Of a stretch of DNA of 64,000 nt, positions 40,569 to 48,480 are shown one piece after another (position 1 is the stretch's first letter; the number at the start of each line of letters is the position of its first letter). The notes under the pieces were generated by a model that saw only the letters and a program-made list of their open reading frames with translations, ran no database searches and had not been told where the DNA came from. The stretch spans positions 1 to 64,000 of the forward strand of contig JBJLBO010000005.1 of the NCBI GenBank assembly GCA_045568115.1, in the 5' to 3' direction. Origin of the DNA: MGIIb-O1 sp002457595 (GTDB lineage Archaea > Thermoplasmatota > Poseidoniia > Poseidoniales > Thalassarchaeaceae). The translations under genes and the position numbers were made by a program.

Positions 40569-40836
40569 TGAGAAGCTTGAACAATTCGAGCGCCTCTGGG
40601 ACGGCATCACGCCGAAAGGGATTAACCGAACTAAGTCCCTAAAGTTCCGACAATATATGCGTCAACATGTTATGCAAAAGTATCACAAGAGGCGAAAGGA
40701 ACAATTCTCAAGTGCCGACAAGGGACACTATAACCACAGTTTTTCAAGTAAGAATCAGTACCTTACTAAGGATAACTGCCGTAAATACTGGATGGGGCAG
40801 TTACAGAAGGCCATTAGCGATTCTGAGGCCTTCTGA
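40552..40836 (+). CDS. Small basic protein of unknown function
   Basis: A 94-residue protein, MSETFDEKLEQFERLWDG onward, with a strongly basic middle (SLKFRQYMRQHVMQKYHKRRKEQF) and an aromatic C-terminus (YWMGQLQKAI). The start at 40552 has GAGGA 6 nt upstream; an ATG at 40546 and a much longer frame from 40504 also exist. It overlaps the end of the HEAT gene by 17 bp and ends 9 bp before the helicase gene. I do not recognise the family. RNA or ribosome binding is a guess from charge and context. Confidence 0.7.
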   Translation: MSETFDEKLEQFERLWDGITPKGINRTKSLKFRQYMRQHVMQKYHKRRKEQFSSADKGHYNHSFSSKNQYLTKDNCRKYWMGQLQKAISDSEAF

Positions 40837-40845
40837 GGCGATTTT

Positions 40846-42270
40846 ATGAGCCAAGAAGGCATTGTTTTCGCAGATTGGAATCTAAAAGCAGAGATAGCAG
40901 CGGCTATCGATGAAAAAGGATGGACTATACCAACGGAAATTCAAATCGAATCTATCCCAGTTGCTAGGAATGGCCGTGATATTGTTGGCCAAGCTCGCAC
41001 AGGTAGTGGCAAAACTGCAGCATTTGGAATTCCAATTATTGAGTCCTGTTCTGCCACCGGATCACCTCAGGCCATTATTCTGTGCCCTACTCGGGAACTG
41101 GCGGTACAGGTGTCTGAAGAGATATCATGGCTCCAAGGCCAGCTTGGACTGGCTATTCAGACAGTATATGGCGGCACAGACATAGAGAAGCAGGCCAAAA
41201 GTCTAGATTCCGGTGCTGACATCATAGTGGGAACTCCCGGTCGAGTAATTGATATGGCTAAGCGAGGGCATCTGAAATTAGGGGAAATTTCTCATTTCTG
41301 TCTCGATGAAGCAGATCGTATGCTTGACATGGGGTTCTTTCCTGATGTGTTATGGATTTTCGAACAAATGCCTTCACGCCAACAAACTCTACTCTTTAGC
41401 GCCACCTTCCCTCAAGAAGTTCTAGATGCTGCTGAAGAATTCATGAACGATCCAGCCTATGTTATGAGCGATAATCTAGATGTAGAAGTTCCTGAAATCG
41501 AACAATATGCAGTTCGAATTGGGCGAGCAAACAAATTATGGGTGCTCGGTCGAATCATAGCAAACATGAATGATGAAGACCAAATGTTAATCTTCACAAA
41601 TACAAAGCGCATGGTGGATCTTCTAGAAGAAAGATTGAGCAAATTTGGCATGAAGGCAATTGGCCTACATGGAGATAAGGCACAAAACAAAAGAGAGAAA
41701 ATTCTCGACTCACTAAAAGAAAGAAGAGAAAAAATTGTTGTTGCGACTGATGTTGCGGCTCGAGGTATTGATGTAGATGGGATAACCCATGTTGTAAACT
41801 ACGACCTACCTGATGATACTGAGTCATATGTACATCGAATTGGACGAACGGGGAGGATGGGCCGTAAAGGAGAAGCATGGTCTTTAGTTTCAAAAGAAGA
41901 TATCTCTTCCTTAGATAAAATTTCAAACACATGGAATCTTGAAATCCCCTATGTCGAAGTTCCTTCCCTTCCTGAAGGTATTTCTAGAGATCCAGTTCGA
42001 AAGAGAGATGATTGGTCAGAGGTTACAGACCCCTTTGGAATGGTCAATATTGCGATTAAAGTAGGTAATTCTTCAACAACTAAACGTGCCCTCGCTGATT
42101 GGATAATAGAGCAAGCAAGAATCCCAGAGATTGCAATTGGAGAAATCACTATGGATTCAGAAACATCAACTGTTCAAGTTCATGTAGATAAGGCGGCTTA
42201 TGTCATTGATGTTGTCAAGAAGCGTCAAATGGACGGAAACTCGCTGAATCCGGCAATCATTGGTGCTTAG
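40846..42270 (+). CDS. DEAD-box ATP-dependent RNA helicase
   Basis: A 474-residue helicase. Q-motif WTIPTEIQ at 26-33, motif I ARTGSGKT at 50-57, motif Ia PTREL, motif Ib TPGR, motif II DEAD at 154-157, motif III SAT, then domain-2 motifs TNTKR, ATDVAARGID and HRIGRTGRMG. The last 75 residues (GMVNIAIKVGNSSTTKRALADWI onward) resemble the RRM-like RNA-binding domain of DbpA/CsdA, suggesting rRNA remodelling. It is the third gene of a tight run with the HEAT and small basic genes; TusA follows 8 bp downstream. Confidence 0.95.
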   Translation: MSQEGIVFADWNLKAEIAAAIDEKGWTIPTEIQIESIPVARNGRDIVGQARTGSGKTAAFGIPIIESCSATGSPQAIILCPTRELAVQVSEEISWLQGQLGLAIQTVYGGTDIEKQAKSLDSGADIIVGTPGRVIDMAKRGHLKLGEISHFCLDEADRMLDMGFFPDVLWIFEQMPSRQQTLLFSATFPQEVLDAAEEFMNDPAYVMSDNLDVEVPEIEQYAVRIGRANKLWVLGRIIANMNDEDQMLIFTNTKRMVDLLEERLSKFGMKAIGLHGDKAQNKREKILDSLKERREKIVVATDVAARGIDVDGITHVVNYDLPDDTESYVHRIGRTGRMGRKGEAWSLVSKEDISSLDKISNTWNLEIPYVEVPSLPEGISRDPVRKRDDWSEVTDPFGMVNIAIKVGNSSTTKRALADWIIEQARIPEIAIGEITMDSETSTVQVHVDKAAYVIDVVKKRQMDGNSLNPAIIGA

Positions 42271-42278
42271 GTGAAAAT

Positions 42279-42515
42279 ATGACTGAAAAAAAGACGCCAA
42301 ATAGGCGTCTTGACCTGTTAGGTTTTTTCTGCCCTATTCCCGTCCATGAAACCCGAAAAGCACTTTCTGAGATGTCGAAAGGTGAAATAATAGAGGTAGT
42401 AGGTGATGACCCTGAAACCATGCATGATATGCCAGCACTATGCGAACGCCTAGGTGTAGAATTACTGAAAATTACTGAGAACTCTGGCGAGTACACCTTC
42501 CAAATACAAAAATGA
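42279..42515 (+). CDS. TusA/SirA-family sulfur carrier protein
   Basis: A 78-residue alpha/beta protein with the family signature Cys18-Pro-x-Pro (FFCPIPVHETRKAL), a central EIIEVVGDDPET strand-loop and a final EYTFQIQK strand. TusA proteins carry persulfide for tRNA thiolation or cofactor synthesis. The start has GGTGA 4 nt upstream. It sits directly after the helicase gene, so cotranscription is likely. Confidence 0.88.
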   Translation: MTEKKTPNRRLDLLGFFCPIPVHETRKALSEMSKGEIIEVVGDDPETMHDMPALCERLGVELLKITENSGEYTFQIQK

Positions 42516-42564
42516 ATCAGTTCAGTGGATGGATTCATGAATTAATGTCTTTTCGATATAATCG

Positions 42565-43206
42565 ATGGTAGTACCAAACAGACCTGTTGACCTTAATGAA
42601 ATAGGCAATGTGCCTGCTGATGCTAGACTACCCACAGCACATGGAGAATTCAGAATTCGAGTATTCCATGAAGAAACTACTGGATTAGATCATGTGGCTC
42701 TAACTTTAGGTGATATGGATGGGCCAGATCCTGTGGTAGTACGTGTACACTCAGAATGCCTAACTGGGGATTCATTCAGTAGTCTACGCTGTGATTGTGG
42801 GCCTCAATTAGATGCTGCTTTACAGTGCATTCAGAACGTAGGCTGGGGTTGTTTAGTATATCTTCGTCAAGAAGGACGAGGTATTGGATTGCATGCAAAA
42901 ATCCAAGCTTACAACCTTCAGGATCAAGGAGCGGATACATTGGATGCTAACCTTATTTTAGGCCATCCCGGTGATGCACGAAACTACAAGATTGCTGCTG
43001 AAATTCTAAAATCAGTCGGAATCGATAGAGTATGTCTTCTAACCAATAACCCTGATAAAGTGAACCAATTGAAAAACTCAAATATCGAAGTCGTAGAAAG
43101 AATGCCATTAGTCGTTGGAATTAACGAGGGAAATAGAAAGTACCTTGAAACTAAGATTGAAAAAATGGGGCATGAAATCTCAAATCAAGAACTAAACACA
43201 GAGTAA
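42565..43206 (+). CDS. ribA: GTP cyclohydrolase II
   Basis: A 213-residue enzyme converting GTP to the pyrimidine precursor of riboflavin, with formate and pyrophosphate release. The zinc site is Cys65, Cys76 and Cys78 (SECLTGDSFSSLRCDCG), and the active-site RQEGRGIGLHAK follows at 101-112. The substrate loop and LLTNNPDKV are also present. It is a stand-alone GCHII without a fused RibB domain. Many archaea use ArfA/GCHIII instead, so a bacterial-type RibA is noteworthy. Confidence 0.93.
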   Translation: MVVPNRPVDLNEIGNVPADARLPTAHGEFRIRVFHEETTGLDHVALTLGDMDGPDPVVVRVHSECLTGDSFSSLRCDCGPQLDAALQCIQNVGWGCLVYLRQEGRGIGLHAKIQAYNLQDQGADTLDANLILGHPGDARNYKIAAEILKSVGIDRVCLLTNNPDKVNQLKNSNIEVVERMPLVVGINEGNRKYLETKIEKMGHEISNQELNTE

Positions 43207-43210
43207 ATAT

Positions 43211-43286
43211 TGGGGCCGTGGCCGGGACTTGAACCCGGGCCGGCGGGACCACAACCCACCGTGCTAACCGCTACACTACCACAGCC
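43211..43286 (-). tRNA. tRNA-His (anticodon GTG)
   Basis: On the minus strand the anticodon loop TTGTGGT gives GTG. The acceptor GCTGTGG pairs with CCACGGC, preceded by an encoded G-1 facing C73, the identity element of tRNA-His. CCA is encoded and the T-arm GGGTTCAAGTCCC is canonical. Confidence 0.95.
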
Positions 43287-43394
43287 GTATGCATTCCGGC
43301 CACAAACAGGCTCTATTTCAAGCGTTCCGCGCGGCTACTGCTGAGACGCACATGACCAACGGATTCAAGCGCTACTTGTGACCGCTAGGAAGAC

Positions 43395-45773
43395 ATGAGC
43401 AGGGCGCATGCAGTCAGCCTCTCAGTTGTTCTGCTTTACCTATTAGTTTTGGTTTCCCCTCTAAGTTCAGCAGATGTTGTAATCGAATCAAATCCAATAG
43501 AGTTGTTAGAATCTGGTGATTTTTCAGATCCAGATGAATGGACTATTACGAGCAAGAAAACTTTCACCAATAATCCAGCAGATTATAGCGTAGGAATGAT
43601 TGCTGACGGCGAATTATCCTTTACACATTCTAGGCCCTCGAATTTTCAAACAGTAAATTCGTGGGCGACTACAAGTCCAACTGATTCGAGTTCATCAACT
43701 GGAGCCCCAGATGGTTATTACGATTGGTCGAAGGGACCCGATATTACAACTAGTGGCTACATTTTTACTGGTCTCGAGAATCTTGAAATCGCAAATGTTT
43801 CACTTATTCTTCATCTAGAGGTACCTGAGGAATTACCTTCAGACGAAATAAGAGTAATTATCGAAGTGGACGGTGTTGAAAGACTCGTCAGCACGATAGC
43901 ACGCACATTTGGTCCGTTAGACCGAATGACTACACCCTTAGTGATTTCAATGGATAATTTGGAAGATTGGACTTGGGATCTTCTTGAATCGTCATCGGTC
44001 ACTGTGGATTATGTCTCAGATGGCGCTCCAGATGATTCAGAAGTAAGAGTTGATGCTATAGGGATTAGAGTAACTCACCATCAACCTTGGTTCTCATTTG
44101 AAACTGTAAAGGCACAGCATTCGATAATTGGAAATCCAATGCCCGTTCTTGACTATGGCCCTTATGATGGCACGATACATGGATTATCAGTTGATAGTTG
44201 TGGATTAACTCCAAATGGTGGCACGCAAGGAACTTGGGATTTCAATGTAGAAGTGCCCTATGACCAAGAATTAGGAAGAATCCATATTTTTGGCGAAGGT
44301 AATTTCACGATTGAGGCAATGCCACAAGGACACACATCAATGGAAAACTTTCAGACCTATGATAACGGAGAGTTACTGTCTGAACGCGATGTAACAAATT
44401 CTGTTAGGATTACAATCTATGACGGTTGTATTGAAATGGCCCGCATCGATGTCAATGACCCATTTCTAGAGGTTATTGGCACCATATCGGGTTCTGTTAA
44501 TGGACTAGCAGATGGCTATAGCGATGTCAAATTTGCAATAGGAGAAACATTAGTGAATTCAATTCCAATTACAACTGGACAATTCGTTTTTCAAATCCCC
44601 ATTGGTCACGCTTTACCTAGTTCAGAGGATGAGTTGTTAGTGGGAGTAGCTGCAAGATTTCAATGGTCATCGAACGGCACTCCTGAAACAACCGTTGTAC
44701 ACATTGACTCTATGTCAATAGAAGGTGGTTACAATTTATTGTGGGACTATGATGTGACTTGTTCTCCGCCTGAAGAATTGACGCTTCAAGAAGATGGAGG
44801 AGGAGTTCTAATCTCAATGGCAAGCAGATGTGAGGATGACCTAACTCAATGGCAAGACCTTGTTGTCCAGGTATTTACGGGAGATAACCAAATCTTAGAG
44901 GCTTCCGTTATCAATGGAGACATCCGAATCCAACCAATGAATAATGCAAATGGAATTACAAACGTAGAAGTCAATGTAATTGACGAGAATGGAAATGTAT
45001 GGGAGGGGGCGTTTAACGTCATCATCAACCCCGTTGAAGATTCACCAACAATTTCAGGACTACCTATCTCAACTTATATTGAATTGGGCAGTACAAAGAT
45101 TATTGATGTTGAAATTAGTGATCCTGACTCACCTATTATATCACAAACTACGTCTAGATCTTGGGCGACTTTCGACGAATCAGGAGCACTAGTATTGGAA
45201 CCCATAGAGCCCGGAGTACACAATTTAGTTATCTTTGCAGATGATGGAAATTATCAAGTGAATAAGAGCATTGAAGTTATAGTTACGGCCAAACCAGACT
45301 TAGTAGTTGAAGATATAGAAGTTTGGTATGGAAGTACTTCTGTTGACACAGTGAATGAAGGAGACGTCGTACAAATTAAGGTATTAGTTCGCAATGAAGG
45401 ACGAGTTGTAGCCAATGCCTTTGAGATTAGATGCAGGATAAATGAGGTGCTTATTGGGTCGTCGAATATTGACACACTATTACCTGGAGAAATGAAGATA
45501 GTAACTTGTGACACTCGTGTCGAATCATCGGGTCTAATTAATCTCAAAGCAATTGTGGACGTTACCGCCTCTATAGACGAAACAAATGAAAATAACAATG
45601 AGTTCTCAAAAAACATAGAATCATTGGCGAAAAATAACGGAGAATCCAAAGATAAAACAAATAATATTTTCAGAGCTTTGGTTATTGCTTCAATCGCATT
45701 AACTGCAATTTCATTCGTCACCTTACAATTTGGACCTGGGCGAATTGTCAAGCCATATAGAAAAAGAAAATGA
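43395..45773 (+). CDS. Surface protein with CARDB domain and C-terminal membrane anchor
   Basis: A 792-residue protein with a signal peptide at 1-27 (VVLLYLLVLVSPLSSA). Several beta-sandwich domains follow, including a cadherin-like stretch (VNPVEDSPTISGLP). Near residues 630-750 there is a CARDB adhesion domain (VLVRNEGRVVANAF, ending NENNNEFSKNI). A transmembrane helix (ALVIASIALTAISFVTL) and a short basic tail finish it, so most of the protein is outside the cell. AGGA 4 nt before the ATG supports the start. The ligand is unknown. Confidence 0.85.
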   Translation: MSRAHAVSLSVVLLYLLVLVSPLSSADVVIESNPIELLESGDFSDPDEWTITSKKTFTNNPADYSVGMIADGELSFTHSRPSNFQTVNSWATTSPTDSSSSTGAPDGYYDWSKGPDITTSGYIFTGLENLEIANVSLILHLEVPEELPSDEIRVIIEVDGVERLVSTIARTFGPLDRMTTPLVISMDNLEDWTWDLLESSSVTVDYVSDGAPDDSEVRVDAIGIRVTHHQPWFSFETVKAQHSIIGNPMPVLDYGPYDGTIHGLSVDSCGLTPNGGTQGTWDFNVEVPYDQELGRIHIFGEGNFTIEAMPQGHTSMENFQTYDNGELLSERDVTNSVRITIYDGCIEMARIDVNDPFLEVIGTISGSVNGLADGYSDVKFAIGETLVNSIPITTGQFVFQIPIGHALPSSEDELLVGVAARFQWSSNGTPETTVVHIDSMSIEGGYNLLWDYDVTCSPPEELTLQEDGGGVLISMASRCEDDLTQWQDLVVQVFTGDNQILEASVINGDIRIQPMNNANGITNVEVNVIDENGNVWEGAFNVIINPVEDSPTISGLPISTYIELGSTKIIDVEISDPDSPIISQTTSRSWATFDESGALVLEPIEPGVHNLVIFADDGNYQVNKSIEVIVTAKPDLVVEDIEVWYGSTSVDTVNEGDVVQIKVLVRNEGRVVANAFEIRCRINEVLIGSSNIDTLLPGEMKIVTCDTRVESSGLINLKAIVDVTASIDETNENNNEFSKNIESLAKNNGESKDKTNNIFRALVIASIALTAISFVTLQFGPGRIVKPYRKRK

Positions 45774-45967
45774 GTAAATCAAATTTGGTTGATATTGCTC
45801 AATAAAAATAGCCATTCGGCTGATAATCATCAAAATCCGAGGAATCATTATACCAAATATAACTTGCAAAGAATCTTACCGCGCTCAGTCAATGAGCCGG
45901 TGGTGTGTGTTTGAATTGATGAAACTGAAGGTCCGAATTGAAACGGATGAATGGGTCTACGAAGAAC

Positions 45968-45987
45968 ATGAGATGCAATGATCTCAT
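45968..45987 (-). terminator. Inverted repeat at the convergent gene ends
   Basis: Perfect 7-bp arms ATGAGAT/ATCTCAT with a 6-nt loop overlap the cbf5 stop codon, between two convergent genes. There is no long T-run, so a terminator role is only suggested. Confidence 0.3.
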
Positions 45988-46949
45988 TCTTTAGACCAAG
46001 TTTGAGGATATGTCCCCGAGGGCATTAATACAACCTTTGGCCTTGCTACTTCTCCGTATTCTAGAGAAGCAATTTTAGTTGCAGAGATATTAGATTCAGC
46101 AATAGCGACAGCCTCACCTTTCATACTCTCCAAGACTACAACAGACCCTTTCTCAATTGAATCGTCTATACTAATAATTCCGGGCCGTGTTAATACCGCA
46201 CCGTGAGATACCGCTGCGGTTGCTCCATCTTTAATCACCATCCGAGGCAAGTGAGTAAGGATTGATTCAATTGGAGCTATAAGTCGACGGAGAGCTCGAT
46301 CATCATCGTGCTCCCGCCACAAGAAAACTGCATCTGTTAATTGCTGCATAGAACAGGCATTAGATTGATTGAATGTACCTGTATTGTCCCTATGCAACTC
46401 TATTAGTTCACATGAAGTCCCTAATAATAATCCAACATCTCTAGCAAAAGTTCTGATATATGTCCCAGCATTACAAGAAATTGATAAAACAATAATATTC
46501 GATTCGGGGTCAACATCAATGAGTTTCATCTCATGTATTTTCCTAGTTCTAACTTGTATCTTTACTGCAGACTCAAGTGGAGGGATATTGTAAATTTCCC
46601 CAGTCAAATTATTAACCACAGAATTAATTTCAGAATCCTCAACTTCTCGGCCAAATCGAAGCACTGCGACATATCTCTTATCTCCTGTGAGGACAATATC
46701 GGTTAGCCTTGTTGCTCGGCCGCATAGCATTGTGAGAAGACCGGTTGCAAAAGGATCCAGTGTACCCCCGTGACCTAGTCTCTTAATTCCGAGCATTTCT
46801 CTAGCCCAAGCTGTAAGTTGATGGCTGGATGGGCCGCGTGGCTTATTCACAAGGATTACTCCAGCATCTAATAGCCCCTCTATGTCTCTTTGTCCAGGAG
46901 GGCAACCAAACTTTGGATCGGTTTTACCAGAATTATCAATTATCAACAA
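45984..46949 (-). CDS. cbf5: tRNA/rRNA pseudouridine synthase Cbf5 (TruB family)
   Basis: About 321 residues. The catalytic motif HGGTLDPFATGLL supplies the nucleophilic Asp. KPRGPSSHQ and the later CNAGTYIRTFARDVG are family signatures, and the C-terminal 80 residues form a PUA domain (RMVIKDGATAAVSHGAVL, then YGEVARPKVVLM). It is the catalytic subunit of archaeal H/ACA RNPs and can also act on tRNA. The start is set at TTG 46949: GGAG lies 7-8 nt upstream, inside the end of cmk. A GTG at 47003 would overlap cmk by 50 bp without a ribosome site. It is the third gene of the EMC3-cmk-cbf5 operon. Confidence 0.92.
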   Translation of the reverse strand: MLIIDNSGKTDPKFGCPPGQRDIEGLLDAGVILVNKPRGPSSHQLTAWAREMLGIKRLGHGGTLDPFATGLLTMLCGRATRLTDIVLTGDKRYVAVLRFGREVEDSEINSVVNNLTGEIYNIPPLESAVKIQVRTRKIHEMKLIDVDPESNIIVLSISCNAGTYIRTFARDVGLLLGTSCELIELHRDNTGTFNQSNACSMQQLTDAVFLWREHDDDRALRRLIAPIESILTHLPRMVIKDGATAAVSHGAVLTRPGIISIDDSIEKGSVVVLESMKGEAVAIAESNISATKIASLEYGEVARPKVVLMPSGTYPQTWSKE

Positions 46950-46953
46950 ATCA

Positions 46954-47490
46954 CTACTCCACTTCAATCTCCAAACTAACAATTTTGAATACTTCTTCTG
47001 CACTTAGGTTATCTGCATCAACTACTAACGAATAAGGAGTCATATCATCCAAATCAATATTGTACAACGTTTCGTAACGAGCCTTGTCAGCAGATTGACG
47101 TTTTCTAGATTCACCTAGGCGTGTCTCAAAATCACCACCTTCGCGGGTTTGTATCCTTCGAGCTCTCTCTTCATCGGAAGTATGTATCCATATTCGATGA
47201 CAATTTATTCCTAATTCAAATGCCCACCATCCTGATAAGCGACTTTCCATTATCTCAGGACCTCCCTGTGTAGTCATTGCTTCCTTCAGTAAGCCATCCA
47301 ATGACCTATCTACATCTAGATTGCTTTTACATAATTCGCTGAATTCATGAACTGAAAGATTCCTCCTACTAGCTTCTGCTCGGAACACTTCCCCTCCATT
47401 AAGTGAGGACCATCCAGTTTTCTGACCCAATTTTGAGACTAGTGTTGATGTTCCACTGCCGGGGGCTCCACTGATTGTCACGTGAACCAA
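46954..47490 (-). CDS. cmk: Cytidylate kinase (archaeal type)
   Basis: A 178-residue kinase phosphorylating CMP/dCMP. The P-loop is GAPGSGTST, close to the start. LNGGEVFRAEASRRNLSVHEF matches the CMP-binding region, and the lid has RIQTREGGDF. I set the start at TTG 47490. GGAGGTGA, complementary to the 16S 3' end, lies 4 nt upstream and overlaps the EMC3 stop. Upstream ATGs at 47508 and 47520 lack such a site. The EMC3(DUF106)-cmk-cbf5 order is conserved in archaea near secY-adk, although the ribosomal genes often found there are absent. Confidence 0.92.
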   Translation of the reverse strand: MVHVTISGAPGSGTSTLVSKLGQKTGWSSLNGGEVFRAEASRRNLSVHEFSELCKSNLDVDRSLDGLLKEAMTTQGGPEIMESRLSGWWAFELGINCHRIWIHTSDEERARRIQTREGGDFETRLGESRKRQSADKARYETLYNIDLDDMTPYSLVVDADNLSAEEVFKIVSLEIEVE

Positions 47491-47494
47491 TTGT

Positions 47495-48415
47495 TCACCT
47501 CCACTCATTAAAGCAAACATTACAACGTATTTTTCCTTTAGTCGTTCGAGACACCATGATTGATGAGCAAGATGGGCAAGCAGTCCCTGCCTTCGGTGGT
47601 GCGGCGTGTTGATTACCCCCGCGCCTAGATTCATTCTGTAGTTGATTCATTTTTCTTGGACCATCCTTACTTCTACGTTGGGTTTGTCGAGTCTTTGTCG
47701 AAGTTCTTGCTTTGGCCTCATGTAGTAGATGAAGTAGGGGTTCAGGAATAGTTTCTCCAGCAATAATTAGAGGATGTCGGCCAAAACGAAGAATCTTGAT
47801 ATGACGATCTATAATCCTGCCAAGAGGAGCACTCATTGTGATGTAAGTAGCCACCCATGCTGGAAAAATCCACATTATTACCCCATTCATATTCCACATT
47901 GGTTGCCAAGGAACACTAACATAATCAACACGGAACTCAGCTACAGAATTAGCCATCCAACTGAAAATCGCAATAATAAAAATCATTGTGAACATCATTG
48001 GTCGCATCATCGCCGATTGCATCGCCATTTGGTCAGGCATCATTTCCATCTGTAATTTCCTCATTTTCTCGGCGCGAGCAGTGTCACGAGCCGTTTGAGC
48101 TTCTCGTAATTGCTTCGAAATTTGCTTATTTCTATGAGAAAAATGAGACTGGGAAAGTGGATCCATGAAGAATGAACGGATAATTGTGTTTACTACCATA
48201 ATTGAAGACCCAATAATAAAAACAGTAGGTACAAAATAACTTTCATGAAATGGTAAAGCCGGCTCAATTACAGTTCCAGCAACATCAGAAAGAGAATCAC
48301 GAAGACTAGGATTAAACATCAGAACCAGCATGATCCCTAGTAGGAAAAGCATTGGAGTCATCATGCCTGCAGCAGCTTGACTCTGTGAATTACCACCACC
48401 TGCCGGCTCCACCAT
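47495..48415 (-). CDS. EMC3/DUF106 membrane insertase with C-terminal zinc ribbon
   Basis: A 306-residue Oxa1-superfamily protein. TM1 is MLFLLGIMLVLMF, and TM2 near residue 65 (VPTVFIIGSSIMVVNTII) precedes the charged coiled-coil hairpin (QISKQLREAQTARDTARAEK). Met-rich TMs follow, then the PWQPMWNMNGVIMW segment. The family inserts membrane proteins, as YidC, TMCO1 and EMC3 do. Here a basic linker of about 50 residues leads to a Cys4 zinc ribbon (CPSC, CNVC) at the very end. GGTGAT 3 nt before the ATG supports the start. Confidence 0.9.
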   Translation of the reverse strand: MVEPAGGGNSQSQAAAGMMTPMLFLLGIMLVLMFNPSLRDSLSDVAGTVIEPALPFHESYFVPTVFIIGSSIMVVNTIIRSFFMDPLSQSHFSHRNKQISKQLREAQTARDTARAEKMRKLQMEMMPDQMAMQSAMMRPMMFTMIFIIAIFSWMANSVAEFRVDYVSVPWQPMWNMNGVIMWIFPAWVATYITMSAPLGRIIDRHIKILRFGRHPLIIAGETIPEPLLHLLHEAKARTSTKTRQTQRRSKDGPRKMNQLQNESRRGGNQHAAPPKAGTACPSCSSIMVSRTTKGKIRCNVCFNEWR

Positions 48416-48480
48416 GAATCACCCCCTCCATCGGCATCAATTGAAGGATTCGGCCCAACCAATTACAATTCTAATAGATA

